A stretch of DNA of 35,443 nt from Thermoproteota archaeon (GCA_016882195.1 VGLU01000013.1:1-35443), one strand, 5' to 3'. Numbered from the stretch's first letter, positions 23,082-30,890 are shown. A program made the numbers and translations. Notes: generated by a model not told the origin, from the sequence alone.

Positions 23082-23708
23082 ATGAACGGGCTGCTGAAGT
23101 GGGGGCTTCTGGCCTTGCTGCTCCTCCTGAGCCTAAGGTTTCCATGGCTCCTGCTACCCTTGGGGCTGTACTTTGCATGGAGGTATGGACTGCTCAGGAG
23201 GTTCAGGAAGGTGGCATTGGATGCGGCGGGCATGGTAGACTTGAGGGGCAGGGTGCTGAGGTGGAACCTGGCGAGCTGCAAGGAGTTGCAGGAGAGGACG
23301 GTGGGGTACAGGTACTTTGTTCCCTGCGAGGACTCGCCCTTTGCACTGCTGAAGGACGGGGCGGGGCATAGGTCCGTTTCTGCGTTCGTGATACAGGACA
23401 CGTCGGGTGCGGCTACTAGCCATAAGAGGGCGGTGGCCGAGGCCGTTCAGTTGCTCTCGGGCGGATCTAACCAGGTTGTGCTGATGCTGATCTTCTCCAA
23501 GGGGGGCGTGGGGAGCAAGATACAGCTGATAAGACCAACCCTCGTCGCGAAGGGCACCGGATACGAATGGATAGGGAGTGAGGTCATGGAGGCGGCGAGG
23601 GTGCTCACCGAGGCGGTACGCTCAAGGTCACCCACCCTGAGGGTGAGGGTGTGCAGGGGTAGGGATATCCTGCGGATCCCCGTGCTGGAAGGGGTTGAGA
23701 TTGGATAG
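23082..23708 (+). CDS. Membrane-anchored protein of the HerA-like/radA operon
   Basis: This 208-residue protein starts with two close hydrophobic helices (LLKWGLLALLLLLSLRFPWL and LLPLGLYFAWRYGLL). A basic stretch and a soluble domain of about 160 residues follow (GYRYFVPCEDSPFALL, VVLMLIFSKGGVGSKIQLI, ARVLTEAVRSRSPTLRVRV). I do not recognise the family. It overlaps the HerA/VirB4-like gene by 8 bases, and VirB4-type ATPases often carry or pair with a separate N-terminal domain at the membrane. It may therefore anchor that ATPase to the membrane; this is inference. Confidence 0.75.
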   Translation: MNGLLKWGLLALLLLLSLRFPWLLLPLGLYFAWRYGLLRRFRKVALDAAGMVDLRGRVLRWNLASCKELQERTVGYRYFVPCEDSPFALLKDGAGHRSVSAFVIQDTSGAATSHKRAVAEAVQLLSGGSNQVVLMLIFSKGGVGSKIQLIRPTLVAKGTGYEWIGSEVMEAARVLTEAVRSRSPTLRVRVCRGRDILRIPVLEGVEIG

Positions 23709-25146
23709 AACGGAGTTCATCGACGAAACATTTGACGGGATCTTCAGGGACGCAGGGAGGGTGCGCGTGGATGGGCTGAGCTTCTCGGGGGACGGTGGGC
23801 AGGGCGTATCGAGGGCGGAGCTGATGAGGGCGTGCATCTGCGGGTCGAACTCTGCGAGGGGCAGGATGGTAATGGAGCTTGTACTGAGGGAGGCTGAGGC
23901 TGGCGAGCGGCACGCGATACTGGATGTTAGGGGGGTATACGCGCCCCTCATGGAGTACATACCGTCGCTGAGGGTGTACAGGGTAGGGAGCCTCGCGACG
24001 GTTAACCCCTTCAAGCCGCCATCCGGAATGGAGGGGGAGGAGTACGCCAAGGTGGCGTCGGCGGCAGTTCAAGGGGTCTACGGGCTCAGCAGGGACGAGA
24101 GGATCTACCTCGGGAGGGCGCTGGAGACGTGCTACAGGGAGGGGACGGCTGAGCCCTCGATTGACGACTTGATGGACAGGCTCCTCAGGATACAGGCCGA
24201 GGTCCAGCCAAAGGAGGGGTACAAGGTGGAGTGCCTCAGGAACGTGCTTTGGGAGATGGAGCGGGGGGCTATGGGAAGGGTGCTGAGGGAGAGGGAGGTT
24301 AAGGTGAAGACGCCCGCGGTATTTGATCTGAGCCCGCTGAGGACGTTCAGGGAGAGGGCCCTTCTGGCGGCTTGTTTGTTGGTGAGGGCTGGAGGGTGGG
24401 CGCCGACGTGCGTGGTGGTGGACCCGGCGGAGTGGGTCATGGGGCATGAGACGGCGTACTCCTTCAACCTGCTGAGGGCTGTGGAGGAGGCGCTGGAGGG
24501 GCTCGAGAGGGCGGGGGTCATGGCTCATTTGTGCGGGGCGAGCCCGTCCCTGCTACCGTGGAACATGGGGGAGAGGGTTACGTCATGTTTGTACTGCGGG
24601 CCGCTCTGGGACAGGGACCTATACCAGATAGAGAGGACCTTCGCGCTGACAAGGGAGGAGGCGAGGGAGGTCAGGCACCTGGGGGAGGAGGCTGCGCTCC
24701 TATGCGTATCGGGGAGGGACAGGCCGGTGTTCGTGAGCCCGCGGCTGTCGCAGTTCAGGGAGGTCTCGGAGGAGGAGATCAAGGAGCACATGAGGACGCT
24801 GGGGGAGGAGCCGGTGGATCTGAAGGCAAAGGCGGGAGCGATGACGACTAGGATGCTCGAGAAGATCTTCAGGGACAGGGGGGCGCTGGTCTACGCAAGG
24901 GAGATGCTGAGGCTTGTGGAGGGAGGGAGGGTGCCGGTGGAGGCTGTGAACGAGCAGAAGAACGTCCTGCTGAGGGCGGTGGTAAAGGGGCTGAGGAGGT
25001 ACTTCCTGATCATGGAGTACGTGGATAATGCGGGGGCGAGGTGGTACAGGCTGACGAAGGTTGGAGAAAGGGCGCTCGCGGAGATGGATGAGAGAACGGG
25101 CGGAGAGATGGAGGAGAAGGAGGATGGAGGGAGGGCGGCTAGATGA
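23701..25146 (+). CDS. HerA/VirB4-like ATPase with degenerate Walker A
   Basis: In this protein of about 481 residues, the segment LMRACICGSNSARGRMVMEL sits where HerA/VirB4/FtsK proteins have the Walker A loop, but the GxxxxGK(S/T) pattern is gone (GSNSARGR). The next part (HAILDVRGVYAPLMEYIPSL, then RVYRVGSLATVNPFKPP) is the typical HerA sequence after the P-loop, and ACLLVRAGGWAPTCVVVDPA may be Walker B. The C-terminus looks like a winged helix (RWYRLTKVGERALAEMDE). It may be structural or bind DNA without turning over ATP. TTG at 23701 is preferred (GGGG six bases before); TTG 23695 is in frame. Coupled to radA through one small gene. Confidence 0.65.
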   Translation: MDRTEFIDETFDGIFRDAGRVRVDGLSFSGDGGQGVSRAELMRACICGSNSARGRMVMELVLREAEAGERHAILDVRGVYAPLMEYIPSLRVYRVGSLATVNPFKPPSGMEGEEYAKVASAAVQGVYGLSRDERIYLGRALETCYREGTAEPSIDDLMDRLLRIQAEVQPKEGYKVECLRNVLWEMERGAMGRVLREREVKVKTPAVFDLSPLRTFRERALLAACLLVRAGGWAPTCVVVDPAEWVMGHETAYSFNLLRAVEEALEGLERAGVMAHLCGASPSLLPWNMGERVTSCLYCGPLWDRDLYQIERTFALTREEAREVRHLGEEAALLCVSGRDRPVFVSPRLSQFREVSEEEIKEHMRTLGEEPVDLKAKAGAMTTRMLEKIFRDRGALVYAREMLRLVEGGRVPVEAVNEQKNVLLRAVVKGLRRYFLIMEYVDNAGARWYRLTKVGERALAEMDERTGGEMEEKEDGGRAAR

Positions 25147-25451
25147 GGGTGAGGCAGGTCTCCGCGAACAGGCTCTTCTGGAGCTTGGGGAGGGGCGAGG
25201 GCGAATGCGTGCTGGGCGTGGAGCTCTTCTGCGACGGCGCCGGGCACGTGAGGAGAGCCATCTTCTCAAGGGGAAAGTGCGGGAGGGAGACAAAAATCTT
25301 CGAGGAGGAGTACGCGGTGGAGGAGTTCCGCGAGATACTGTGGGCGGCGGGGGCTCTGATCTCTCCCGAGGAGGATGGCGAGGGGGGCGTGAGGAGGATG
25401 ATCCTCGAGGCGATGGACAGGTTGAGGAGGGCATACGATGGGCTCGAATGA
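25143..25451 (+). CDS. Small unknown protein between the HerA-like gene and radA
   Basis: This 102-residue protein starts at an ATGA overlap with the HerA-like gene and overlaps radA by 14 bases. It has a beta-rich first half (GECVLGVELFCDGAGHVRRA, FSRGKCGRETKIF) and a helical end (GVRRMILEAMDRLRRAYDGL). I do not recognise it. Its fixed place by translational coupling suggests it works with the HerA-like protein or RadA. Confidence 0.7.
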   Translation: MRVRQVSANRLFWSLGRGEGECVLGVELFCDGAGHVRRAIFSRGKCGRETKIFEEEYAVEEFREILWAAGALISPEEDGEGGVRRMILEAMDRLRRAYDGLE

Positions 25452-26490
25452 GGATGTTCAAGCGAAGGAAAAGAAAAAGGAGGATGGGAGAATGAGTGAG
25501 GACGAGGAAGAGAGTGAAAAAGAGCGTATGGTGGAGGAGGCGGATCTTGAGGACCTTTCTGGGATAGGGCCATCGACGGCGGAGAAGCTTAGGAGGGCGG
25601 GGATAAGCTCGGTTAGGGACCTGGCGGCTATACCGGTGAAGGAGCTGCTGGCGATGAGCGAGCTGGGCGAGGGCAAGGCGGAGGAGGCGACCAAGAGGGC
25701 GAGGGAGGCGGCGCTGCCAAAGGTCTTCACGGCGAGGGAGTACCTGGAGAGGAGGAGGAACATGCCGAGGCTGACCACCGGGACTAAGAATTTGGACGAG
25801 TTGCTGGGCGGGGGGCTTGAGCCAGGGATAACCGAACTCATTGGGGCGTACGGCACGGGGAAGACGCAGATCTGCCTGCAGCTGTGCATGACGGTGCAGC
25901 TGACGAAGAACCGAGGGGGGCTGGATGGGGCTGCCTTTTACGTGGACACCGAGGACACGCTGAAGCCGGAGAGGCTGGAGCAGATAGCAAAGGGCGTAGG
26001 GCTGGAGGACGACAGGGCGCTGGATAAAGTGTTCGGGTTCAGGGCGGTGAACACGGACCACCAGTTCGAGGGGTTAAGGATCGCGCAGGAGTACGTGAGG
26101 GAGAAGGGGGTTAAACTGCTGATCGTGGACTCGCTGACGGCGCACTTTCGGAACGAGTATCCGGGGAGGGAGAACCTTGTTGTGAGGCAGCAGAGGCTCA
26201 ACGCCTTCATGCACCAGCTGCTTAGGATGGCATCGCTTTATGATCTGATCGTCGTCGTCACGAACCAGATACTGGACGTGCCGGAGGTCATACCGGGGGT
26301 GAGGCCCTTCAAGCCGGTTGGAGGGAACGTGGTGGCGCACGGCTCGACCTTCCGGCTGTGGCTGGAGAGGACGAAGGGGAGGACGAGGGTTACCGTGATA
26401 GACTCGCCCAAGCACCCAAGGGGATCGGCGTACGTGGCGCTGACGGAGAAGGGCGTGGAGGATGTGGTCTCGGAGGATTCGGAAAGTTAG
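25438..26490 (+). CDS. radA: RadA recombinase
   Basis: This 350-residue archaeal Rad51/RecA homologue forms filaments on ssDNA for strand exchange. A charged N-terminus precedes a helix-hairpin-helix domain (LEDLSGIGPSTAEKLRRAGI). The ATPase core has Walker A GAYGTGKTQICL, the FYVDTEDTLKPERLEQI strand with the catalytic Glu, Walker B VKLLIVDSLTAHF, and the L2 region ending GGNVVAHGSTFRLWLERTKG. The usual GEFGSGKT is GAYGTGKT and DTEGTF is DTEDTL, mild departures. GAGGAGGG precedes the ATG at 25438. Pieces of its 3' end recur downstream at 28892, 30891, 31834 and perhaps 34911. Confidence 0.95.
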   Translation: MGSNEDVQAKEKKKEDGRMSEDEEESEKERMVEEADLEDLSGIGPSTAEKLRRAGISSVRDLAAIPVKELLAMSELGEGKAEEATKRAREAALPKVFTAREYLERRRNMPRLTTGTKNLDELLGGGLEPGITELIGAYGTGKTQICLQLCMTVQLTKNRGGLDGAAFYVDTEDTLKPERLEQIAKGVGLEDDRALDKVFGFRAVNTDHQFEGLRIAQEYVREKGVKLLIVDSLTAHFRNEYPGRENLVVRQQRLNAFMHQLLRMASLYDLIVVVTNQILDVPEVIPGVRPFKPVGGNVVAHGSTFRLWLERTKGRTRVTVIDSPKHPRGSAYVALTEKGVEDVVSEDSES

Positions 26491-26565
26491 ACGGCCGTCC
26501 TCGATGGAGATCTCGGGTTTAGGCTTCGCTGGCCACCTATTTTTAAAACCTGATGGCGAGCATCG

Positions 26566-27225
26566 TCACTTGGCGTTGGATCTCTCCGCGAGCCCCTTTG
26601 CCTCCCTCAGGGCGTTCTCAAGGAGGACGAGGGTGCATGAGCGGCAGTCGTGCCTCAGGTTCAGCCTCTGGGCGAAGCCCTTGGAGAGGGCCTCGTACCT
26701 CTCCCTGTCCGGCACGCCCGTGTCGATGAACAGGCACCTGGAGTATCCTGAGAAGAGCTTCCTCATGAAGTACGCCGAGTCGTAGCCCCGCGCCTTCAGC
26801 CGGTCCAGGTCCAGCCGCAGCTCCTTTACGACGCCGTCCCAGCCCAGCTCCGCCCACCCGGGGGACATGAACCAGGTACCCGTGCATATTTTCTTCTCCC
26901 TCTCGTACTCGGGCGGCGTCAGGAAGGCGCCGATGCAGTCGTCGACCTGAAGCATCGCCGTGGGCACCTGGAGCTGAGAGGTTATTCCTGTGAGGGACTG
27001 GCAGATGCCGTACCCGAGGAAGACAGCATCCACCTTGCCCTTGAGGGCGTTTACCTTCTCCGAGACCTTTTCTCTCAGGTTAGCCGAGTTGAGGTGAAGG
27101 GCGAATTCAAGGTACTCCCTGTAGACGATATCCGGGTCTCCCTCTGTCAGATGCTCTATCTCTTTCTTGAAGATCTCACAGGCGACTATTCCTACCCTGA
27201 TGTTGACCCCCCCTGCAGAACGCAT
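26566..27225 (-). CDS. DUF1638 family protein
   Basis: This protein of about 219 residues has RVGIVACEIFKKEIEHL at the start, VDAVFLGYGICQSLTGITS, VDDCIGAFLTPPEYER, GTWFMSPGWAELGWD, and SRCLFIDTGVPDRERYEALS, all typical of DUF1638. The family is of unknown function and is often found near corrinoid methyltransferase systems; no such genes adjoin it here. The ATG at 27225 is my choice; a longer reading upstream overlaps the region where a plus-strand hydrolase fragment begins, which suggests an insertion junction. Confidence 0.85.
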   Translation of the reverse strand: MRSAGGVNIRVGIVACEIFKKEIEHLTEGDPDIVYREYLEFALHLNSANLREKVSEKVNALKGKVDAVFLGYGICQSLTGITSQLQVPTAMLQVDDCIGAFLTPPEYEREKKICTGTWFMSPGWAELGWDGVVKELRLDLDRLKARGYDSAYFMRKLFSGYSRCLFIDTGVPDRERYEALSKGFAQRLNLRHDCRSCTLVLLENALREAKGLAERSNAK

Positions 27226-27274
27226 ACAGTCTAATGCGACGCAACAGTATGAAAACTTAACGGTGACCCTGACC

Positions 27275-27454
27275 GAGGACATGTACGATAGCCTGTTCAA
27301 CAAGCTGATGAGTCTCGAGGACGATGTGGAGGTCTACCCGGGGCACGACTACGGTCCGCGACCCTTTTCGACCATCGGGGCAGAGAGGCAGACCAATTAC
27401 ACGCTTAAGAGGCGCTCCCTTGAGGAGTTCGTGGAGTTCATGAAGGAGCCCTAG
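27275..27454 (+). pseudogene. C-terminal fragment of a metallo-beta-lactamase-fold hydrolase
   Basis: The last 59 codons read MYDSLFNKLMSLEDDVEVYP, GHDYGPRPFSTIGAERQTN and LEEFVEFMKEP, the C-terminus of glyoxalase II-like MBL hydrolases, including the metal-ligand His of the PGHDYG motif. The first two thirds with HxHxDH are missing. The reading frame upstream of about 27275 is antisense to the DUF1638 gene. The gene was probably cut when the DUF1638 segment or a neighbouring cassette arrived. Confidence 0.75.
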
Positions 27455-27574
27455 GGTTGAATGGATTGTAATGATTTAAATCCTGCACGGGACAACTAGA
27501 TGGACAGGGAGGAACAATGAGCCGCTTCAACATACATGCCCCCCAGACTGTTGTCCAATCTGACTTCCAGAAAC

Positions 27575-27602
27575 TATATATATCGTACAACATTTATTGT
27601 AC
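27575..27602 (+). promoter_or_regulatory. AbiE-like module 1 promoter and operator
   Basis: A TATA box (TATATATAT, 27575-27583) is followed at once by the inverted repeat GTACAA-CATTTA-TTGTAC (27585-27602), three bases before the ATG at 27606. An operator in this place would block a nearly leaderless transcript, fitting self-repression by the HTH antitoxin. Confidence 0.65.
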
Positions 27603-27605
27603 AAT

Positions 27606-28178
27606 ATGAAATCAGAGATCGCATACAGGGAGATCCTAATGGAGGGCATGGAGGAGAAGAGAACGCAGTTCACGGTCCGCGGCGTCGCCAGGAAGGCGGG
27701 GATCCCGGCGAGCACCGTGAGCCACGCCCTTAAGCCCCTGAAGGAGGTTGGGGCAGTAACGATGCAGAGGAGGGGCTTCCGGCTATCCAACGCCAAGAAG
27801 GTGCTGCTCTACTGGTGTAGCATACGGAACCTCGCCAGCTCCATCGTGTACAAAACGCGGGTGGACATGGATGTGGGCGAGATGGAGGGATCGGTTCCGC
27901 CGGGCGCGATCTTCACGGCGTACACCGCCTTCAAGATAAGGTTCGGGAGCGTGCCAGCGGAGTACGGCGAGGTGGTGGTCTACGGCAGGAGGGAGGACTT
28001 TGAGAGGAGGTTCGGCAAGGGGAAACCTGGGGAGGTGGCAAACCTGATCGTCCTTGAGACCGATCCCCATCTGGAGAGGCTTGGGAGGGCGACCCTGGCG
28101 CAGATCTACGTTGATTTATGGAACCTCAGGAGCTGGTACGCCCAGGACTTTTTGAACGCCCTCGAGAAGGTGATCTAG
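27606..28178 (+). CDS. AbiEi-like winged-helix antitoxin/regulator (module 1)
   Basis: The 190-residue protein has an N-terminal winged helix (RTQFTVRGVARKAGIPASTV, SHALKPLKEVGAVTMQRRG) and a C-terminal domain (GAIFTAYTAFKIRFGSVPAE, YGEVVVYGRRED, LAQIYVDLWNLRSWYAQDFL) like that of AbiEi/COG5340-type antitoxins. It is followed directly by a nucleotidyltransferase, the AbiE layout. An inverted repeat overlaps its start region, in line with autoregulation. ATG at 27606 is chosen over TTG 27597, which lies inside the operator. Confidence 0.75.
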   Translation: MKSEIAYREILMEGMEEKRTQFTVRGVARKAGIPASTVSHALKPLKEVGAVTMQRRGFRLSNAKKVLLYWCSIRNLASSIVYKTRVDMDVGEMEGSVPPGAIFTAYTAFKIRFGSVPAEYGEVVVYGRREDFERRFGKGKPGEVANLIVLETDPHLERLGRATLAQIYVDLWNLRSWYAQDFLNALEKVI

Positions 28179-28799
28179 GTGTCGTTCTGGCACTCCGAGG
28201 CTGTAGACGCCAGCTGGAAGCTGCTCCAGGAGCTGAGGCAGAGGCACAGCTTCGTGCTGATAGGGGGGTGGGCGGTCTGGCTCTACACCCGGGCGTTGAA
28301 GTCGAAGGACATCGACATGCTGGTGGACTTCGAGGAGCTTTCCAGGATGAGGAGGGACCTCCCCATTGCGAAGAACGACAGGCTGAGGAAGTACGAGTAC
28401 AGGCGCGGCATGGTCGACGTGGACATATACGTCCCCCACTACTCGGACCTGGGGCTACCGGTGGAGTACCTGATGGCAGAGACGCGGATTGTGGAGGGCT
28501 TCAGGGTCCCCGAGCCGGAGCTGCTCCTGATACTGAAGCAGAAGGCGGCGGCGGGGAGGGTGGGGAGCGTCAAGGGTGAGAAGGACCGGATCGACATAAT
28601 GGCACTGCTCGCCAGCGGGGCGGTGGACCTGGGGAAGTACTCGAGGACCTGCAGGGAGAGAGGGCTCGCGGGGCTCCCGGAGAGGCTGGGGAGGATGATC
28701 GAGGAGAGCCGCACCGAGTTCGAGGTCCTGGGGATCCGCGATTTGCGGAAGGTGAAGCTGCTGAAGGCTAGGCTGCTGAGGGAACTGAAGGGGCAATGA
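28179..28799 (+). CDS. AbiEii-like nucleotidyltransferase (module 1 toxin)
   Basis: This 206-residue protein has the nucleotidyltransferase core FVLIGGWAVWLYTRALKSKD, then IDMLVDF (GG motif and DxD-type acid pair), and VDVDIYVPHY with the third acidic residue. The GTG start directly follows the stop of the regulator. AbiEii/MNT-type enzymes modify tRNA or proteins and stop growth when not countered, giving phage defence. The C-terminal helical part (LLKARLLRELKGQ) is unremarkable. A copy of the radA end begins 93 bases downstream. Confidence 0.8.
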   Translation: MSFWHSEAVDASWKLLQELRQRHSFVLIGGWAVWLYTRALKSKDIDMLVDFEELSRMRRDLPIAKNDRLRKYEYRRGMVDVDIYVPHYSDLGLPVEYLMAETRIVEGFRVPEPELLLILKQKAAAGRVGSVKGEKDRIDIMALLASGAVDLGKYSRTCRERGLAGLPERLGRMIEESRTEFEVLGIRDLRKVKLLKARLLRELKGQ

Positions 28800-28891
28800 A
28801 AGGAGCGACAGGGCAACTGGTGAATGCCGACAACGACTTAGGTCATTAGGATGGCTTGCGAGAACGGCCGGTGGGCGGCATATAAATGCGA

Positions 28892-29114
28892 GCTGATGGC
28901 GCACTTCAGGAATGAGTACCCGGGGAGGGAGAACCTGGTGGTGAGGCAGCAGAGGATGACATCGCTGTATGATTTGATCGTTGTGGTGACGAACCAGATG
29001 CTGGATGTGCCCGAAGTAATACCGGTGGCGAAGCCCATGAGGCCGGCGGGAGGGAACGTTGTGGCGCTGACGGAGAAGGGGGTGAAGGACGCGGAGGTGG
29101 AGAGGGAAGATTGA
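28892..29114 (+). pseudogene. Partial radA copy B with two clean in-frame deletions
   Basis: From GCTGATGGCGCACTT onward this matches radA 26133-26490: AHFRNEYPGRENLVVRQQR, then MTSLYDLIVVVTNQMLDVPE, VIPVAKPMRPAGGNVVA and LTEKGVKDAEVERED. Against radA it lacks 30 bases (LNAFMHQLLR) and 102 bases (from HGSTFR to SAYVA). The second joint falls on GTGGCGC, which occurs twice in radA (26332-26338 and 26434-26440). The frame stays open, and with upstream bases an 87-codon ORF from 28851 exists, but the Walker motifs are absent, so no recombinase is made. Confidence 0.9.
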
Positions 29115-29255
29115 GGGAGCCCGGCGTAGATGCGCGAAGAGGCAAATCGGATGGCGGATATTGATGGTGATTTGACATATATGTGGGACAAAATACTTAA
29201 TTTTTACCAATAAAAAGGTCAAATTCATATATCTTTTCGGGATGCAGAGTGCGAA

Positions 29256-29287
29256 CATATTTATATTACAATTACTATAATATTATA
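29256..29287 (+). promoter_or_regulatory. AT-rich promoter of module 2 with palindrome
   Basis: ATATTTATATTAC (from 29257) can serve as a TATA box for a start at 29302. Just downstream TATAATATTATA (29276-29287) is a perfect 12-base palindrome and could be a second TATA box or an operator for the module's HTH protein. Confidence 0.45.
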
Positions 29288-29301
29288 TCACGAAAACTAT
29301 A

Positions 29302-30369
29302 ATGAGGGCTTGTATGGACGACACCACGTTCAGAGTGCTTGACACCCTGTCGAGGAGTCTGGGCAGGACATTCTCCATCAATGAGCTTACGAAGGAGATG
29401 GTGGAGGAGCACGGAACCGCATACTACGCAAACATCTACGGAAAGCTGCACGCCATGTCAGAGGAAGACTTAATCAAGCTAACGAAGGTAGGCAGGGCCT
29501 CGGTCGTCGCCCTGAACTTTGACAGTTATGCGCTGATCGATCTTCTTGCGGAGGTGGAGCTGAGGAGAAAGCGGAGCCTCCTCAGAGACCGCACGGAGCT
29601 GCAGGCGCTCTTTGCAGACGCAGAGATTCATTGCAGGGACCTCGCGAGTTCCATGATCGCTGTCAGGCCGGAGAGCAACATAAAGCTCAACAGAGCAGAG
29701 CTGTTGCTCCTCCTGCATGGTTCTGGAGAAGACATTGATGCCCGTAAAGGGGCGATGGGGGTGGTGACCGTGGTGCAAAAGCTTCAGGGGACGCACAGCC
29801 TGAAGATAGACTCCCTGGCGCTTAGCAGGGGCGAGTTCTCTCACCTGCTGAGGTCGGAGGAAAGGAATCCGCTGAAGGAGATGCTCTCTGACAAGATAGC
29901 CTTCTTCTCGCCCCAGGCTTTTTGGATGGAGGTCAGGGACGTGCAGGAGGGGGGGCGGGTCGCGTTCGAGCGGGAGGAGACGAACCCGGCAAAGATTGCT
30001 GAGCAGGACATAACATACAACCTTGCGAGGTTCGGCTACAGGGAGTTCGGTCCGGAGGTAAGGCAGGGAAGGAAGATCTGCGTAGAATATATAGTGACCT
30101 CGATCCTTCTGGGGGGCGACATGCGGCGGGTTGAGGCGGTGCCAGTAATCCTGGCAAAGAGCAAGTTCAACCACGGCATCCTTGCCTTCCTCGCCCAGAA
30201 GTACAGGGTTTCGGAGAGGCTGCTGGGTCTTTTGAGGGTGCTGGAGAGGGTCAAGCCCACGGACGAGGCGGAGGCGGCAATTAAGATCTTAGAGTCGTTC
30301 AGAGTGGAGGAGATCAAGGCGGACGAGGACAGCATCAGGAAGAAGATGGTGTTGTACAATGCCACTTGA
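29302..30369 (+). CDS. Winged-helix partner of a nucleotidyltransferase (module 2)
   Basis: This 355-residue protein begins with a winged helix (TFRVLDTLSRSLGRTFSINE, YYANIYGKLHAMSEEDLIKL), a basic linker and a long domain I do not recognise (LNRAELLLLLHGSGEDIDAR, KICVEYIVTSILLGGD, LAQKYRVSERLLGLLRVLER). It overlaps the nucleotidyltransferase gene by 11 bases, so the two form a module built like AbiE but with a different, larger regulator. It may be the antitoxin. ATG 29314 is an alternative start if the palindrome at 29276 is the TATA box. Confidence 0.7.
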   Translation: MRACMDDTTFRVLDTLSRSLGRTFSINELTKEMVEEHGTAYYANIYGKLHAMSEEDLIKLTKVGRASVVALNFDSYALIDLLAEVELRRKRSLLRDRTELQALFADAEIHCRDLASSMIAVRPESNIKLNRAELLLLLHGSGEDIDARKGAMGVVTVVQKLQGTHSLKIDSLALSRGEFSHLLRSEERNPLKEMLSDKIAFFSPQAFWMEVRDVQEGGRVAFEREETNPAKIAEQDITYNLARFGYREFGPEVRQGRKICVEYIVTSILLGGDMRRVEAVPVILAKSKFNHGILAFLAQKYRVSERLLGLLRVLERVKPTDEAEAAIKILESFRVEEIKADEDSIRKKMVLYNAT

Positions 30370-30874
30370 CAGGGAGGGCCTGCTGGCATTCCTACAGGCA
30401 GTGGACAGGGAGCTGAAGCGTGAGATCGTCCTGGTAGCAGTGGGAGGCACCGCGATGACGTTGCTGGATGTGAAACCGTCGACGATCGACATCGACTTTA
30501 CCGTGCCGGGCGAGGATTATGAGGAATTTCAACGGGCCCTTAAGGCTGTTCCCCACGGCTTCAAGATAGACTGCTGGAAGGACGGCAAGGTCTTCAGCCA
30601 GCTGCTTCCTGAGGACTACCTTGAAAAGAGCGTTGGGGTAGCAAAAATGAAGAGCGTCGAGTTGAGGGCGCTGCAACCAGTCGATATAGTGGTGACCAAG
30701 ATCGGGAGGCTCGATGAAAAGGATGAGCAGGACATAGAAGCGTGCATCAGAAAGTTCGGCCTCAAAGGAAAACAGATAGCTGAAAGGGCGAGCCAGGTCG
30801 ATTACGTCGGTAGGGATGAGAACTATAAGTACCATTTGCGGCTCGTGATGGAGAAGTTCTTTCGGAAGAGATAG
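30359..30874 (+). CDS. Nucleotidyltransferase (DUF6036/AbiEii-like, module 2 toxin)
   Basis: This 171-residue protein has IVLVAVGGTAMTLLDVKPST, then IDIDFTV, the GG...DxD nucleotidyltransferase signature, and VELRALQPVDIVVTKIGRLD further on, as in the small nucleotidyltransferases grouped as DUF6036. It follows and overlaps the winged-helix gene. Its stop codon (30872-30874) lies only 16 bases before a radA tail copy. Confidence 0.78.
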   Translation: MPLDREGLLAFLQAVDRELKREIVLVAVGGTAMTLLDVKPSTIDIDFTVPGEDYEEFQRALKAVPHGFKIDCWKDGKVFSQLLPEDYLEKSVGVAKMKSVELRALQPVDIVVTKIGRLDEKDEQDIEACIRKFGLKGKQIAERASQVDYVGRDENYKYHLRLVMEKFFRKR

Positions 30875-30890
30875 GTTTTCTTATTGTGCC

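Noticed and set aside
24700-26061. Very long minus-strand ORF opposite the HerA-like and radA genes
   Set aside because: Its sequence is rich in Pro, Arg, Ser and Leu, as expected of an antisense shadow of GC-rich coding DNA, while the plus strand encodes recognisable proteins.
26332-26338. GTGGCGC as a site-specific integration core in radA
   Set aside because: It fits the copy B joint and the copy C edge, but the same 7 bases occur elsewhere by chance (for example near 5594 and 22496), no integrase gene is in the window, and left ends of the cassettes do not carry it consistently.
28851-29114. The 87-codon ORF over copy B as a real RadA paralogue
   Set aside because: It lacks the HhH domain and both Walker motifs and has two deletions inside the core; it is better described as a partial copy, though translation is not excluded.
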